From the NCBI GenBank assembly GCA_902472555.1, contig CABROF010000030.1:1-23628 (forward strand): 23,628 bases of DNA, read 5' to 3'. The translations under genes and the position numbers were made by a program. This document shows, piece after piece, positions 15,612 to 22,419 of the stretch. The notes below the pieces were generated by a model. The model did not search any database and had not been told where the DNA came from. It saw only the letters and a list, made by a program, of their open reading frames with translations. Each line of letters begins with the position of its first letter. Positions within the stretch are counted from its first letter, which is position 1. Source of the stretch: UMGS1851 sp900555605. Its GTDB lineage: Bacteria > Bacillota > Clostridia > UBA1212 > UBA1255.

Positions 15612-15640
15612 ATGGTATCATAAACCATATCGGAAGTCAA
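15612..15640 (-). promoter_or_regulatory. Candidate promoter of oadG-oadB with operator-like repeat
   Basis: On the minus strand TTGACT (15635-15640) and TACCAT (15612-15617) are 17 bases apart. An inverted repeat, ATGGT (15612-15616) with ACCAT (15624-15628), covers the -10 element and could be an operator. In the leader, GATATTG (15583-15589) and CAATATC (15598-15604) form a perfect 7-bp hairpin close to the ribosome binding site of oadG. Confidence 0.45.
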
Positions 15641-15667
15641 TGAAAAATTCGTCTGCCGACAATGAAT

Positions 15668-15741
15668 CAGGGTGGGGACCTGGTTCTCTGGATACTCAGG
15701 GTGGGGACTTGGTTGAACGGAAACAGGTCCCCACCCTGAGT
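15668..15741. repeat. Three copies of the CAGGGTGGGGACCTG repeat
   Basis: CAGGGTGGGGACCTG is at 15668-15682, CAGGGTGGGGACTTG at 15697-15711, and the exact inverse CAGGTCCCCACCCTG at 15724-15738. The second and third copies pair as an 18-bp hairpin (15694-15711 with 15724-15741, one mismatch, 12-base loop). The element lies between the divergent oadG and deacetylase promoters, so it cannot be a terminator for either gene. Confidence 0.85.
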
Positions 15742-15761
15742 GACTCCTAATTGACTTGTAC

Positions 15762-15789
15762 TTGACATCAAACAGGACACCCATATAAT
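15762..15789 (+). promoter_or_regulatory. Consensus sigma-A promoter of the deacetylase gene
   Basis: A perfect TTGACA (15762-15767) and a perfect TATAAT (15784-15789) are 16 bases apart, about 36 bases before the deacetylase ATG. This is the strongest promoter-like sequence seen in the window and serves the only clear plus-strand gene. Confidence 0.8.
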
Positions 15790-15825
15790 TAAAATACCAA
15801 AATAAAGAAAGGTGTGCTGCAAAAT

Positions 15826-16671
15826 ATGCCCAGTAAAATCAATCTCTGTTTCCCGGACGGGAGACGCAAAGCATTAACGCTGAGCTATGATGACGGTGTG
15901 GAGCAGGATATAAAATTAGTTGAACTCATGTCAAAGTATGCGGTAAAGGGAACCTTTAATCTGAACGGGAATGGGATTGCACCAGATGGAACGGCCTATC
16001 CAGCAGGCACCATCCACCGCCGGATGTCAGCGTCGCAATGTCTGTCCACCTATGACCCCTCTCTGACAGAAACCGCATGTCACGGCTATACCCATCCTTT
16101 TCTGGAGCAGCTTCCTACACCGGAAATGATGCGGCAGATTATAGAAGACCGTGTCGCGTTGGAAAATTTGTTCGGTAAAATTATACGCGGCATGGCCTAT
16201 CCCTTCGGAACCTACAGCGATCAGGTCATACAGGTCATGAAAGCGGCGGGCATTGTCTATGCGCGTACAGTACGTTCCACAAAAAAATTCAATCTGCCCG
16301 CAGATTGGCTCCAATGGCATCCCACCTGTCATCACAATGATCCGCAGCTATCGGAATTAACACAGGCATTCCTTGACTGCACGCCTGACGGCGACGGCAT
16401 CCTGTTCTATTTATGGGGACACAGCTACGAATTTGAGGGATCTGACAACTGGCATGTTATAGACACATTTCTGCGGCAGGTCTCACGGCGCAAAGATATC
16501 TGGTATGCCACCAATATTGAAATATACGACTATGTACAGGCTTATCGCAGACTCATTTTTTCCACAGACTGTACGCGTGTTTATAATCCATCTGCAGCAG
16601 ATGTCTGGCTTTGCTACGACCGCGACTGTAAAATATGCGCAGTTCCCGCCGGTGAATCGGCAGTATTGTGA
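15826..16671 (+). CDS. Polysaccharide deacetylase (NodB-like, CE4)
   Basis: A predicted metal-dependent deacetylase of 281 residues. NodB motif 1 is TLSYDDG (about 18-24) with the paired aspartates. Motif 2 is CHGYTHP, with H86 and H90 as the metal-binding histidines. Motif 3 is GMAYPFGTYS, close to the family RxPxGxY/F form. WGHSYEFE supplies a late histidine. There is no signal peptide or membrane segment, so the protein appears cytosolic and may act on a soluble acetylated sugar or amide rather than on cell wall (inference). The start ATG at 15826 has AAAGGTG 11 bases upstream; a GTG at 15814 is in frame but overlaps that SD. It is transcribed alone from a consensus promoter, against the direction of all other genes. 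Confidence 0.88.
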   Translation: MPSKINLCFPDGRRKALTLSYDDGVEQDIKLVELMSKYAVKGTFNLNGNGIAPDGTAYPAGTIHRRMSASQCLSTYDPSLTETACHGYTHPFLEQLPTPEMMRQIIEDRVALENLFGKIIRGMAYPFGTYSDQVIQVMKAAGIVYARTVRSTKKFNLPADWLQWHPTCHHNDPQLSELTQAFLDCTPDGDGILFYLWGHSYEFEGSDNWHVIDTFLRQVSRRKDIWYATNIEIYDYVQAYRRLIFSTDCTRVYNPSAADVWLCYDRDCKICAVPAGESAVL

Positions 16672-16717
16672 ACGAAGACAAACCAGATAAATCCGCGCGT
16701 TGTTCTGTTATCCGCAC

Positions 16718-17416
16718 TCAAGGAATTACAATGCTGCCGCAAAGATCAAATACGTAGTTCCCTGATCGTAAAATATCAACAAGCGCACAGGAACTTTGCG
16801 GTAAAACAGCAGTCCGGACCGCTGCCAAGCCTTCATGACCGCGATGATGATAATCCGTTCCGGCAGTTGTCAGCAGTCCGTGCTGTTTCGCAAATCGGAT
16901 TGCAGTTCCGTTTCTGGAATTATGGTTCGGATGCATATTAAAGCTTTCTATTCCGTCCAGAAGGGACGGCTCTGCCGGAGTACACCCGTTCCGAAACGGA
17001 TGTGCCTGAACGATTATATGCCGGGGACGCCGAAACGCTTTGCTGAACCGTTCGATTCCCTCTCCGAGAAATGCATATGCACGTATAATATCGTCCTCCT
17101 CCAGTCCATATACAAGATAATCGTTGCTATTTTCGGTAAAACGAATCTCCATGCCCAGCAAGACCAGAAGTCCGGCCTTTTTACCTTCCTTCTGCGCGCA
17201 GTGCCAATCATTCAGATACAGCAGCGCGCTTTCCTCTGCAGATTTTAGGTTTAAGCGCGACGGCTCAAAATGATTTGTCAGCACAACTGCATCGTATCCA
17301 AGGGCAGCATACGTATGAACCAATTCCTTCGGAAAAATATCGCTGCAGCCGCTTACCGGCTTTGTATGGGCGTGCAGTTCAATCTTAAAGGGATATTCCT
17401 TTACTAAATCTGTCAA
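16718..17416 (-). CDS. PHP-domain metal-dependent phosphoesterase
   Basis: A single-domain PHP protein of 232 residues. The trinuclear metal-site residues are visible in order: HAH (H15, H17) in KIELHAHTKP, H49 in VVLTNHFEP, E90 in LLGMEIRF, H139 in VQAHPFRNG, and GTDYHH (D188, H190). SFNMHPNHNSRN, a further conserved region, precedes the last motif. Such stand-alone PHP proteins include histidinol-phosphatase-like and nucleotide phosphoesterases; the substrate is not decided. The start is a TTG at 17416, because an in-frame TGA lies 12 bases upstream of it and no ATG is available before the HAH motif. The SD is poor, so the start is less sure than the gene. It is convergent with the deacetylase, 46 bases apart. 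Confidence 0.85.
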   Translation of the reverse strand: MTDLVKEYPFKIELHAHTKPVSGCSDIFPKELVHTYAALGYDAVVLTNHFEPSRLNLKSAEESALLYLNDWHCAQKEGKKAGLLVLLGMEIRFTENSNDYLVYGLEEDDIIRAYAFLGEGIERFSKAFRRPRHIIVQAHPFRNGCTPAEPSLLDGIESFNMHPNHNSRNGTAIRFAKQHGLLTTAGTDYHHRGHEGLAAVRTAVLPQSSCALVDILRSGNYVFDLCGSIVIP

Positions 17417-17564
17417 TGTTCTTCGTCATCTCTTTCCGTTTTCTGAAAATTCGTCTCATTCTTATATTTTATATATTGCGGACAGCGCCATATGCCGCGC
17501 AGTCTTTATTTTACCCGATCCTTTTATCTCTCGCTTTCCCCATCGCCCTATCCTTTCCTCCCCA

Positions 17565-18119
17565 TTATAGTCTTACAAAATCAGGTATGTGCCTGGTATA
17601 CGGCAAAAAGATCTGTAAAATATCCTGCAGCCTGATTTTCAGGCTTGCGGTATTCACGCAGGGATGACATCCGATATAAGTTTCCTGCAAAAGCGCCTCA
17701 TCAATCAGCAGCCGGACAGCACAGTCTTGATCATACATCAGCCCCAGCACGCTGACTGAGCCAGGCGTTATATTCAGATATTTTTCCATTGCCTCTGCAT
17801 CTGCAAAGGATAGCCGCGCACACCCGAGCTGTTTGGAAAGCTCCTTTGTCATGAATTTCTTATTGCCCGGCATTAGCAGCAGGTAAAATTGTGTTTTCTG
17901 CGTATTGCATAAAAATAGATTTTTGCAGATTGGGACTTTCAGAGTCTGCTCCACCGCTGAACAATCTGCAATGGTTCCAGCCGGATCATGCTCCAGCCTT
18001 GCGTACGAAATAGAAAGTGCATCCAGTAAGGCATATACCGCCATCTCCTTTTGCAGCCGGCCCGCCTGTTCCGCCGGCGCCCCTTCAAAAATGATAGGAT
18101 TTATCCGAATCACACCCAT
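17565..18119 (-). CDS. Stand-alone prolyl-tRNA editing-domain protein (YbaK/ProX-like)
   Basis: A 184-residue member of the YbaK/INS superfamily, which hydrolyses aminoacyl-tRNAs mischarged by prolyl-tRNA synthetase (for example Ala-tRNA-Pro in the PrdX/ProXp-ala group). Visible family stretches are CKNLFLCNTQKTQFYLLLMP, with the conserved lysine in C-K-N, followed by KQLGCARLSFADAEAMEKYL, TPGSVSVLGLMYDQD and YIGCHPCVNTASLKI. No synthetase domains are present. Two ATGs are available, at 18128 and 18119; AAGGGA abuts the first, so the second, with proper spacing, is preferred. The gene ends 148 bases before the PHP gene and has no partner in the window. The exact tRNA/amino acid specificity is inferred from the subfamily look, not proven. 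Confidence 0.85.
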   Translation of the reverse strand: MGVIRINPIIFEGAPAEQAGRLQKEMAVYALLDALSISYARLEHDPAGTIADCSAVEQTLKVPICKNLFLCNTQKTQFYLLLMPGNKKFMTKELSKQLGCARLSFADAEAMEKYLNITPGSVSVLGLMYDQDCAVRLLIDEALLQETYIGCHPCVNTASLKIRLQDILQIFLPYTRHIPDFVRL

Positions 18120-18226
18120 AAAAAACATTCCCTTATAAAATACCTAAAATACCGCGATCCGTCATAAAGCCAACAGGCCGCACCGCATATTTTATACATA
18201 AATCATAAAAATGGCAAGCAAATAAG

Positions 18227-18320
18227 CAGGGCCCTACCTTGAATAATAAAACAGGCCCCCACCCTGCGTAATATAAAAAAATAGGGTCCCACCCTGAATA
18301 ATAAGCAGGGCCCCACCCTG
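18227..18320. repeat. Four tandem copies of the GC-rich intergenic repeat
   Basis: Four direct copies of a 15-base core lie at 18227-18241 (CAGGGCCCTACCTTG), 18252-18266 (CAGGCCCCCACCCTG), 18282-18296 (TAGGGTCCCACCCTG) and 18306-18320 (CAGGGCCCCACCCTG). Three of the four are followed by AATAA-like spacers; start-to-start spacing is 25, 30 and 24 bases. All are in the same orientation, inverse to the first copy at 15668. They lie in the 376-base gene-free stretch 18120-18495, together with the terminator at 18328-18374. The minus-strand open frame across them (18133-18426) reads repeated SGWGP-like peptides and is not a gene. Confidence 0.85.
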
Positions 18321-18327
18321 AATAAGG

Positions 18328-18374
18328 AAAAAAAACTGCCTCAGATAACAGTTTTTTCTGTTTCCGAGGCAGTT
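18328..18374 (-). terminator. Rho-independent terminator of the small lipoprotein gene
   Basis: The stem AACTGCCTC (18334-18342) with GAGGCAGTT (18366-18374) continues through AACAG (18347-18351) with CTGTT (18358-18362) around a 6-base loop. On the minus strand the stem is followed at once by eight T (18328-18335). It lies about 120 bases after the stop of the lipoprotein gene. Confidence 0.8.
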
Positions 18375-18495
18375 CGTTCGTACCGTACATTTTACATTTT
18401 ATGCCGTTTGCCGTTGCGCAGTTCAAAAATAACTAAAATAACTTACGCCAGTTTTATGTAAAAGGAATAAAAAGAAAAGCACGTTTGGCCGCGTT

Positions 18496-18702
18496 TCAGC
18501 CCACCAGATCGCCGAGGTCCTTCAGCGCGTCCTGTATTTCATCTCTACAGTCCTCACAAACCCACTGGCCGAGCATCTGTTCACAGTCCCGCGTTTCCTT
18601 GCCGCATTCTACACAGGTATGTTTCTCCCCGCAGCCGCTGAACAAAACAGATGTCATCAAAATCACTAACACGAATACGATACAGCACAGCATTTTTTTC
18701 AT
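18496..18702 (-). CDS. Small cysteine-rich lipoprotein
   Basis: A 68-residue secreted lipoprotein of unknown function. The N-terminus MKKMLCCIVFVLVILMTSV is a signal peptide ending in the lipobox LFSGC, so the cysteine would be lipidated and the mature protein, about 40 residues, held on the outer face of the membrane. The mature part reads GEKHTCVECGKETRDCEQ, then WVCEDCRDEIQDALKDL. Two CxxC pairs plus one more cysteine look like a miniature zinc ribbon. GGAGGAGGGAG lies just upstream of the ATG at 18702; an earlier in-frame ATG at 18723 is before this SD and is not used. It is monocistronic, with a candidate promoter at 18762-18791 and a terminator at 18328-18374. An extracytoplasmic zinc-finger-like lipoprotein is unusual. 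Confidence 0.8.
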   Translation of the reverse strand: MKKMLCCIVFVLVILMTSVLFSGCGEKHTCVECGKETRDCEQMLGQWVCEDCRDEIQDALKDLGDLVG

Positions 18703-19015
18703 AATTACTCCCTCCTCCCGCAATCAAATCCACATCCCGTTGTTTCAGTGATGTCTTCTACATTTTACAATATATGAACAATTTGCGTCAACTGTTTTGT
18801 AAAAAGGAAATAAATATGTGCGAAAGAAATTCCTCTTCTGCACCCGCCTTCTCCGGTTCACCTCGCAGTTCTCTCAGTCTCCGATTATTATGGCATTTTT
18901 CCGTATAGATTTTTCCATATAGAAAGGAAAACGGCACGGTGATTTTCATTCAATTGATTGACAGCGGAACTATGGTATCGGACAAGGCATCCTACGGCAG
19001 AACAGCAGAACAGGC
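18703..19015. other. Gene-free stretch upstream of the lipoprotein gene
   Basis: No supported gene. It holds the candidate lipoprotein promoter (18762-18791) and a tandem direct repeat, TTTTCCGTATAGA (18897-18909) and TTTTCCATATAGA (18911-18923), with a 14-base period and one difference. A short plus-strand frame (18816-18908, about 30 codons) has a fair SD but no recognisable protein character. No clear terminator is seen after the AEC gene that ends at 19016. Confidence 0.5.
18762..18791 (-). promoter_or_regulatory. Candidate promoter of the small lipoprotein gene
   Basis: On the minus strand TTGACG (18786-18791) and TAAAAT (18762-18767) are 18 bases apart, each one mismatch from consensus. 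This fits a sigma-A promoter about 60 bases before the ATG. Confidence 0.6.
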
Positions 19016-20038
19016 TCAGGCTAATACCAGCTTAAGGAGAAGCGCGGTCAAAGGAAGCGTTGCGGCAGACAGCAAGGTAGTAACAAAAACATGATAAGTA
19101 GCCATTTTATAATCGCTGCCGTATTCTGCCGCTAAGGAAGCAGTAATCGTTCCTACAGGCATAGCCAGCTGCAGAACCGCAACCAGCAGGACAACATCGG
19201 ATACCAAGCCAAAGGAGCGTAAAATGTACAGCAGCACGCCTGCGGCGAACGGAACCAGCAGCAATTTTTGAAAAGAAAGGGCCAGCGCCGGCAAATGCTG
19301 CCTCAGCTCCCGCAGCTTGACAGCCTTTGTATCAGCTAAAATAAAACCGATAAAAATCATGGAAAGAGGGCTGGTAGTACTGCCGACCATGGAAAGCATA
19401 GCCGATAATACATGATAGGACTGCGCAATCGCAGCCGGCGCTTCTGCTGCGCGCTGTCCGGCGCCCAGCAGAAGCAAAATCAGTCCCAGCAAAAAGGCGA
19501 TTGTATTGGCATTCAGCAAATGACGCAGACCGCTTTTGAAGCCTCCGCCCCTATGCCTGCCGGCAAGATAAATGCCCACCGACCACAGAAGCAAATCATT
19601 CCCCATATTAAAAAACAAAGCATAGATCACACCAATATCGCCAAACAAGGCTAAAAACAAAGGAAATGCAAAAAAGCTGACATTCCCGAACATGGACTGC
19701 AGCGCATATACATTCCGGGAAGCCTCCGGAAACGCTGTAAATTTCCCGATTACCGCACAAACGCCCCGAGATAGAAGAAGTGTCAGGAGCAGGCATACAA
19801 CGGCAACCGCCGTCAAAACAAAACCATCGGCAAATCCATCCGCGCTGAGGTCAGCGGTCAGCATTTTACTTAAAATCAAAGCCGGCATGGAAATACGAAT
19901 GACAATTTTCGAGAGCACGGCTCCCGCCGAAGCCGGCAGGTAACCGGTTCTGCCGCTGAGAAATCCTATGCCGGCCAAAAGAAACAAAACAAAAATTTGA
20001 GATAGGATTGTTCCTATCTCAAGATTATCAACAGACAT
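19016..20038 (-). CDS. AEC-family transporter
   Basis: An auxin-efflux-carrier-type permease of 340 residues with about ten membrane helices in two halves. The first half contains LFLLAGIGFLSGRTGYLP and ISMPALILSKML, the usual AEC opening with a helix-breaking proline. The middle has QSMFGNVSFFAFPLFLALFG, the second conserved stretch. The C-terminal half has TTSPLSMIFIGFILA and AVLQLAMPVGTITASLAAEY. Family members export or import organic acids such as malate, or other anions; the substrate is unknown here. The start at 20038 (MSVDNLEIG) has GGTGA upstream; a TTG at 20050 is less likely. It follows serA after 44 bases in the same direction, so the two may be cotranscribed, which would fit export of an amino-acid-related anion (inference). 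Confidence 0.88.
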   Translation of the reverse strand: MSVDNLEIGTILSQIFVLFLLAGIGFLSGRTGYLPASAGAVLSKIVIRISMPALILSKMLTADLSADGFADGFVLTAVAVVCLLLTLLLSRGVCAVIGKFTAFPEASRNVYALQSMFGNVSFFAFPLFLALFGDIGVIYALFFNMGNDLLLWSVGIYLAGRHRGGGFKSGLRHLLNANTIAFLLGLILLLLGAGQRAAEAPAAIAQSYHVLSAMLSMVGSTTSPLSMIFIGFILADTKAVKLRELRQHLPALALSFQKLLLVPFAAGVLLYILRSFGLVSDVVLLVAVLQLAMPVGTITASLAAEYGSDYKMATYHVFVTTLLSAATLPLTALLLKLVLA

Positions 20039-20082
20039 GATCTTCACCAATATTCAATAGAATCATCAAAGGCCGCCGTTCA

Positions 20083-21696
20083 TTACCAGAATTTGATCTG
20101 AGAAACCTTCTGTACACCGTCAATTCTGCGCAGCTCTTCCAATACAGCCTCAGAAACGGCCTGATCTACGCTGACAAAAGCCTCTGCTTTATCCCCTCGA
20201 ATTTTACGGCTCCATTGCATAGCTGCGATATTGATCCCCTGATTGCCTAAAACCGAACCAATCTTGCCAACCATGCCGGGCACATCGCGGTTTTGAATCG
20301 CCAATACGTTCTCCGTAGGTTCAAAATCCAGTTTATATCCGAAAAAGTCCACAATTCTCAGTTCACTTTTGGCAAAAACCGTACCGGATACATTCAGACT
20401 CTTATCCCTGGTAACAAACTTCACCGAAATCAAATTTGTATACTTTTCAAGCTGGGAGGATTTGCTTTCAATCAGCTCTACCCCCATGGAATCAAGCTGA
20501 ACCTTTGCGTTGACATAATTGACGCGGCTGCTGATAATCGGCTCCAGGAAGCCCTTTACAACAGACAACGTATAAAGCCCTGTAGAAACCTCATCATCCG
20601 CCAAATCTCCGCTGTAAGTGATCTCGATTCGTTTTACAGGAGACTTCTCCGTCTGATAATAAATCTTCCCCAGCATTTCCGAAAGATTCAGATACGGCTT
20701 AATTTCCTCAATGTTTCCTGACCCAACCTGCGGCATATTCACCGCCGGCACCATTTGCCCTTCCAGTGCCAATCCCACCAGCCGCGCAACCGCAGTTCCG
20801 ACATTATAATTTGCCTCTTCGGTAGAAGCGCCTAAATGCGGCGTGCAGATACAGTTGTCCAAAGACAGAAGCGGATTGGTGTAGTCCTGTTCTTCCGGTT
20901 TTTTATTGTAATTCGGCTCCGGATCCAGCACATCCAGAGCAGCCGCGGCGACTTTACCGGAAACAAGGCCGTCATACAGTGCCTTTTCATTGACCAAGCC
21001 GCCCCGCGCCGCATTTACAATACGCACGCCGTCTTTGCATTTCGCAATCTCCTTTGCGCCGATCATACCATAGGTTTCCGCTGTCTTAGGGGTGTGGAGC
21101 GTAATCAGATCCGCCTCCGCCAATAATGCGTCCAGCGTCGCACAGCGGACAACGCCTAATTTTGTAAAACGCTCATCGCTGATATAAGGATCATAGGCAA
21201 TGACGCGCATATTTGAGCCAAGCAGCTTTCTCGCCACAATCGAGCCGATTCTACCTAAGCCGATAATGCCCGCAGTCCGGCCGTCCAGCTCATTTCCTAA
21301 GAATTTACCTCTCCGGAAATCACCGCGCCTGCCTGCCAGAACGGACTGTACAATATTGCGGAAAATTGCATATGCGTGTCCTACCGCCAGCTCTGCCGCA
21401 GCCATAATATTGCTTTCCGGTGTATTCACTACAATAATGCCTCTTTCTGTAGCCGCCTTTAAATCTATATTATCCACACCGTTTCCGGCTCTTCCGACCA
21501 CCTTTAAATTAGATGCTTTCGCTAAAAGCGCCTCGTTGACCTTCGTAACGCTCCGGACAATCAACGCATCATATTCGGAAATAATATCTGCCAATTCCTC
21601 CGGAGAAATGCCAAACCGAACGTCCACGTCAAAGCCGCTGTCTATTAAATGCTGGATGCCTTCCCTTGCAATACTTTCTGTTACAATAATTTTCAT
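20083..21696 (-). CDS. serA: D-3-phosphoglycerate dehydrogenase
   Basis: First enzyme of serine synthesis: oxidises 3-phosphoglycerate to 3-phosphohydroxypyruvate with NAD+. 537 residues, the long form with an extra ASB domain and a C-terminal ACT domain. The substrate domain has VGRAGNGVDNIDL. The Rossmann motif is GIIGLGRIGS (about 143-152). The catalytic residues are visible as R231 in NAARGGLVNE, E260 in DVLDPE and H287 in CTPHLGAS. The linker PQVGSGNIEEIKPYL leads into the ASB domain. The ACT domain starts near FEPTENVLAIQNRDVPGMVG, so serine feedback is possible. AGGAGGAG lies 9 bases before the ATG at 21696. The usual partner serC is not adjacent; the next gene downstream is an AEC transporter. 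Confidence 0.97.
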   Translation of the reverse strand: MKIIVTESIAREGIQHLIDSGFDVDVRFGISPEELADIISEYDALIVRSVTKVNEALLAKASNLKVVGRAGNGVDNIDLKAATERGIIVVNTPESNIMAAAELAVGHAYAIFRNIVQSVLAGRRGDFRRGKFLGNELDGRTAGIIGLGRIGSIVARKLLGSNMRVIAYDPYISDERFTKLGVVRCATLDALLAEADLITLHTPKTAETYGMIGAKEIAKCKDGVRIVNAARGGLVNEKALYDGLVSGKVAAAALDVLDPEPNYNKKPEEQDYTNPLLSLDNCICTPHLGASTEEANYNVGTAVARLVGLALEGQMVPAVNMPQVGSGNIEEIKPYLNLSEMLGKIYYQTEKSPVKRIEITYSGDLADDEVSTGLYTLSVVKGFLEPIISSRVNYVNAKVQLDSMGVELIESKSSQLEKYTNLISVKFVTRDKSLNVSGTVFAKSELRIVDFFGYKLDFEPTENVLAIQNRDVPGMVGKIGSVLGNQGINIAAMQWSRKIRGDKAEAFVSVDQAVSEAVLEELRRIDGVQKVSQIKFW

Positions 21697-21740
21697 AACC
21701 GCATACTCCTCCTGTCAATAGCGCCTAAATGCTGCGTTTC

Positions 21741-21767
21741 GTTATATAGTAATATAAAACCATACAA
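21741..21767 (-). promoter_or_regulatory. Possible promoter of serA
   Basis: On the minus strand TTGTAT (21762-21767) and TATAAC (21741-21746) are 15 bases apart; shifting the -35 by one base gives ATTGTA and 16. The site lies in the 158-base gap between the dCMP deaminase end and serA, about 45 bases before the ATG. The spacing is short, so it is only a weak candidate. Confidence 0.35.
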
Positions 21768-21854
21768 TGAATCAATATGTATTTAAAATATTTTTGTTTC
21801 CTGCTGCCGAAGGCCTGTCCTCTCCTGCGTTGGGGGCCCACACCGCAGCCGCTG

Positions 21855-22343
21855 CTACAAATCCAGTACCACGTGCTCACCCGCAGCACAGTACCGCCGA
21901 TAGCTCACGCCTGCGGAATCCATCATGCGTTTTGCCGCCCGCACAGAATCGGAATCCGCATATTTGTCGGACATATAAACAACCTCTTTGATCCCCTTCT
22001 GGATAATGGACTTTGTACATTCATTGCACGGAAACAATGTCGTATATACCCGCGCGCGCCGCAAGGAACCGCCGTTATAGTTGAGAATTGCATTCAGCTC
22101 CGCATGGCAGACATAAAAATACTTTGTTTCCAAAGGACCGCCGTCTCTTCCCCACGGGTACTCATCGTCAGAGCAGCCGATGGGCATACCATTATAGCCC
22201 AATGATAAAATACGGTTGTCCTCGTCCACAATACAAGCACCGACACCGGTATTGGGGTCCTTGCTCCGGGACGCAGACAGCATTGCAATTCCCATAAAAT
22301 ACTCATCCCATTTTAAATAATCCGTTCTCTTTTTATTTTCCAC
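21855..22343 (-). CDS. Deoxycytidylate (dCMP) deaminase
   Basis: Zinc enzyme that converts dCMP to dUMP for thymidylate synthesis. About 162 residues, single-domain. The catalytic zinc site is VCHAELNAI (the HAE motif, with the glutamate as proton shuttle) and FPCNECTKSII (PCxxC). The substrate-side stretch KDPNTGVGACIVDEDNRI and SLGYNGMPIGCSDDEYPW is the type seen in ComEB/dCMP deaminases, rather than cytidine or tRNA-adenosine deaminases. No ATG is available at the N-terminus. The GTG at 22343 (reading MENKKRTDYLKW) is chosen because AAGGGG lies 11 bases upstream and homologues start just before the YxxWDEYF segment; a GTG at 22355 is also in frame but too close to the SD. It lies 76 bases downstream of the zinc peptidase gene, in the same direction. 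Confidence 0.93.
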   Translation of the reverse strand: MENKKRTDYLKWDEYFMGIAMLSASRSKDPNTGVGACIVDEDNRILSLGYNGMPIGCSDDEYPWGRDGGPLETKYFYVCHAELNAILNYNGGSLRRARVYTTLFPCNECTKSIIQKGIKEVVYMSDKYADSDSVRAAKRMMDSAGVSYRRYCAAGEHVVLDL

Positions 22344-22419
22344 GATTGCCGCCACCCCTTCTGTTGATTCCTCTTTTCGTAAATAAATACAATATCCGGC
22401 AGCCCTCGACCCTGAAAAG

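Noticed and set aside
15557..15784. Minus-strand 75-codon frame
   Set aside because: It covers the oadG promoter region and the repeat element; the peptide again comes from the repeat, not a gene.
18227..18320. CRISPR-like array
   Set aside because: The repeat unit is 15 bases and degenerate, spacers are only about 10-15 bases and similar to each other, and no cas genes are present.
18133..18426. Minus-strand 97-codon frame
   Set aside because: It reads through the tandem repeats and the terminator hairpin, giving repeated SGWGP-like peptides. There is no SD or family signal.
18816..18908. Plus-strand 30-codon frame with a fair SD
   Set aside because: The serine/leucine-rich peptide has no recognisable feature, and the frame runs across the direct repeat; it is not supported without conservation data.
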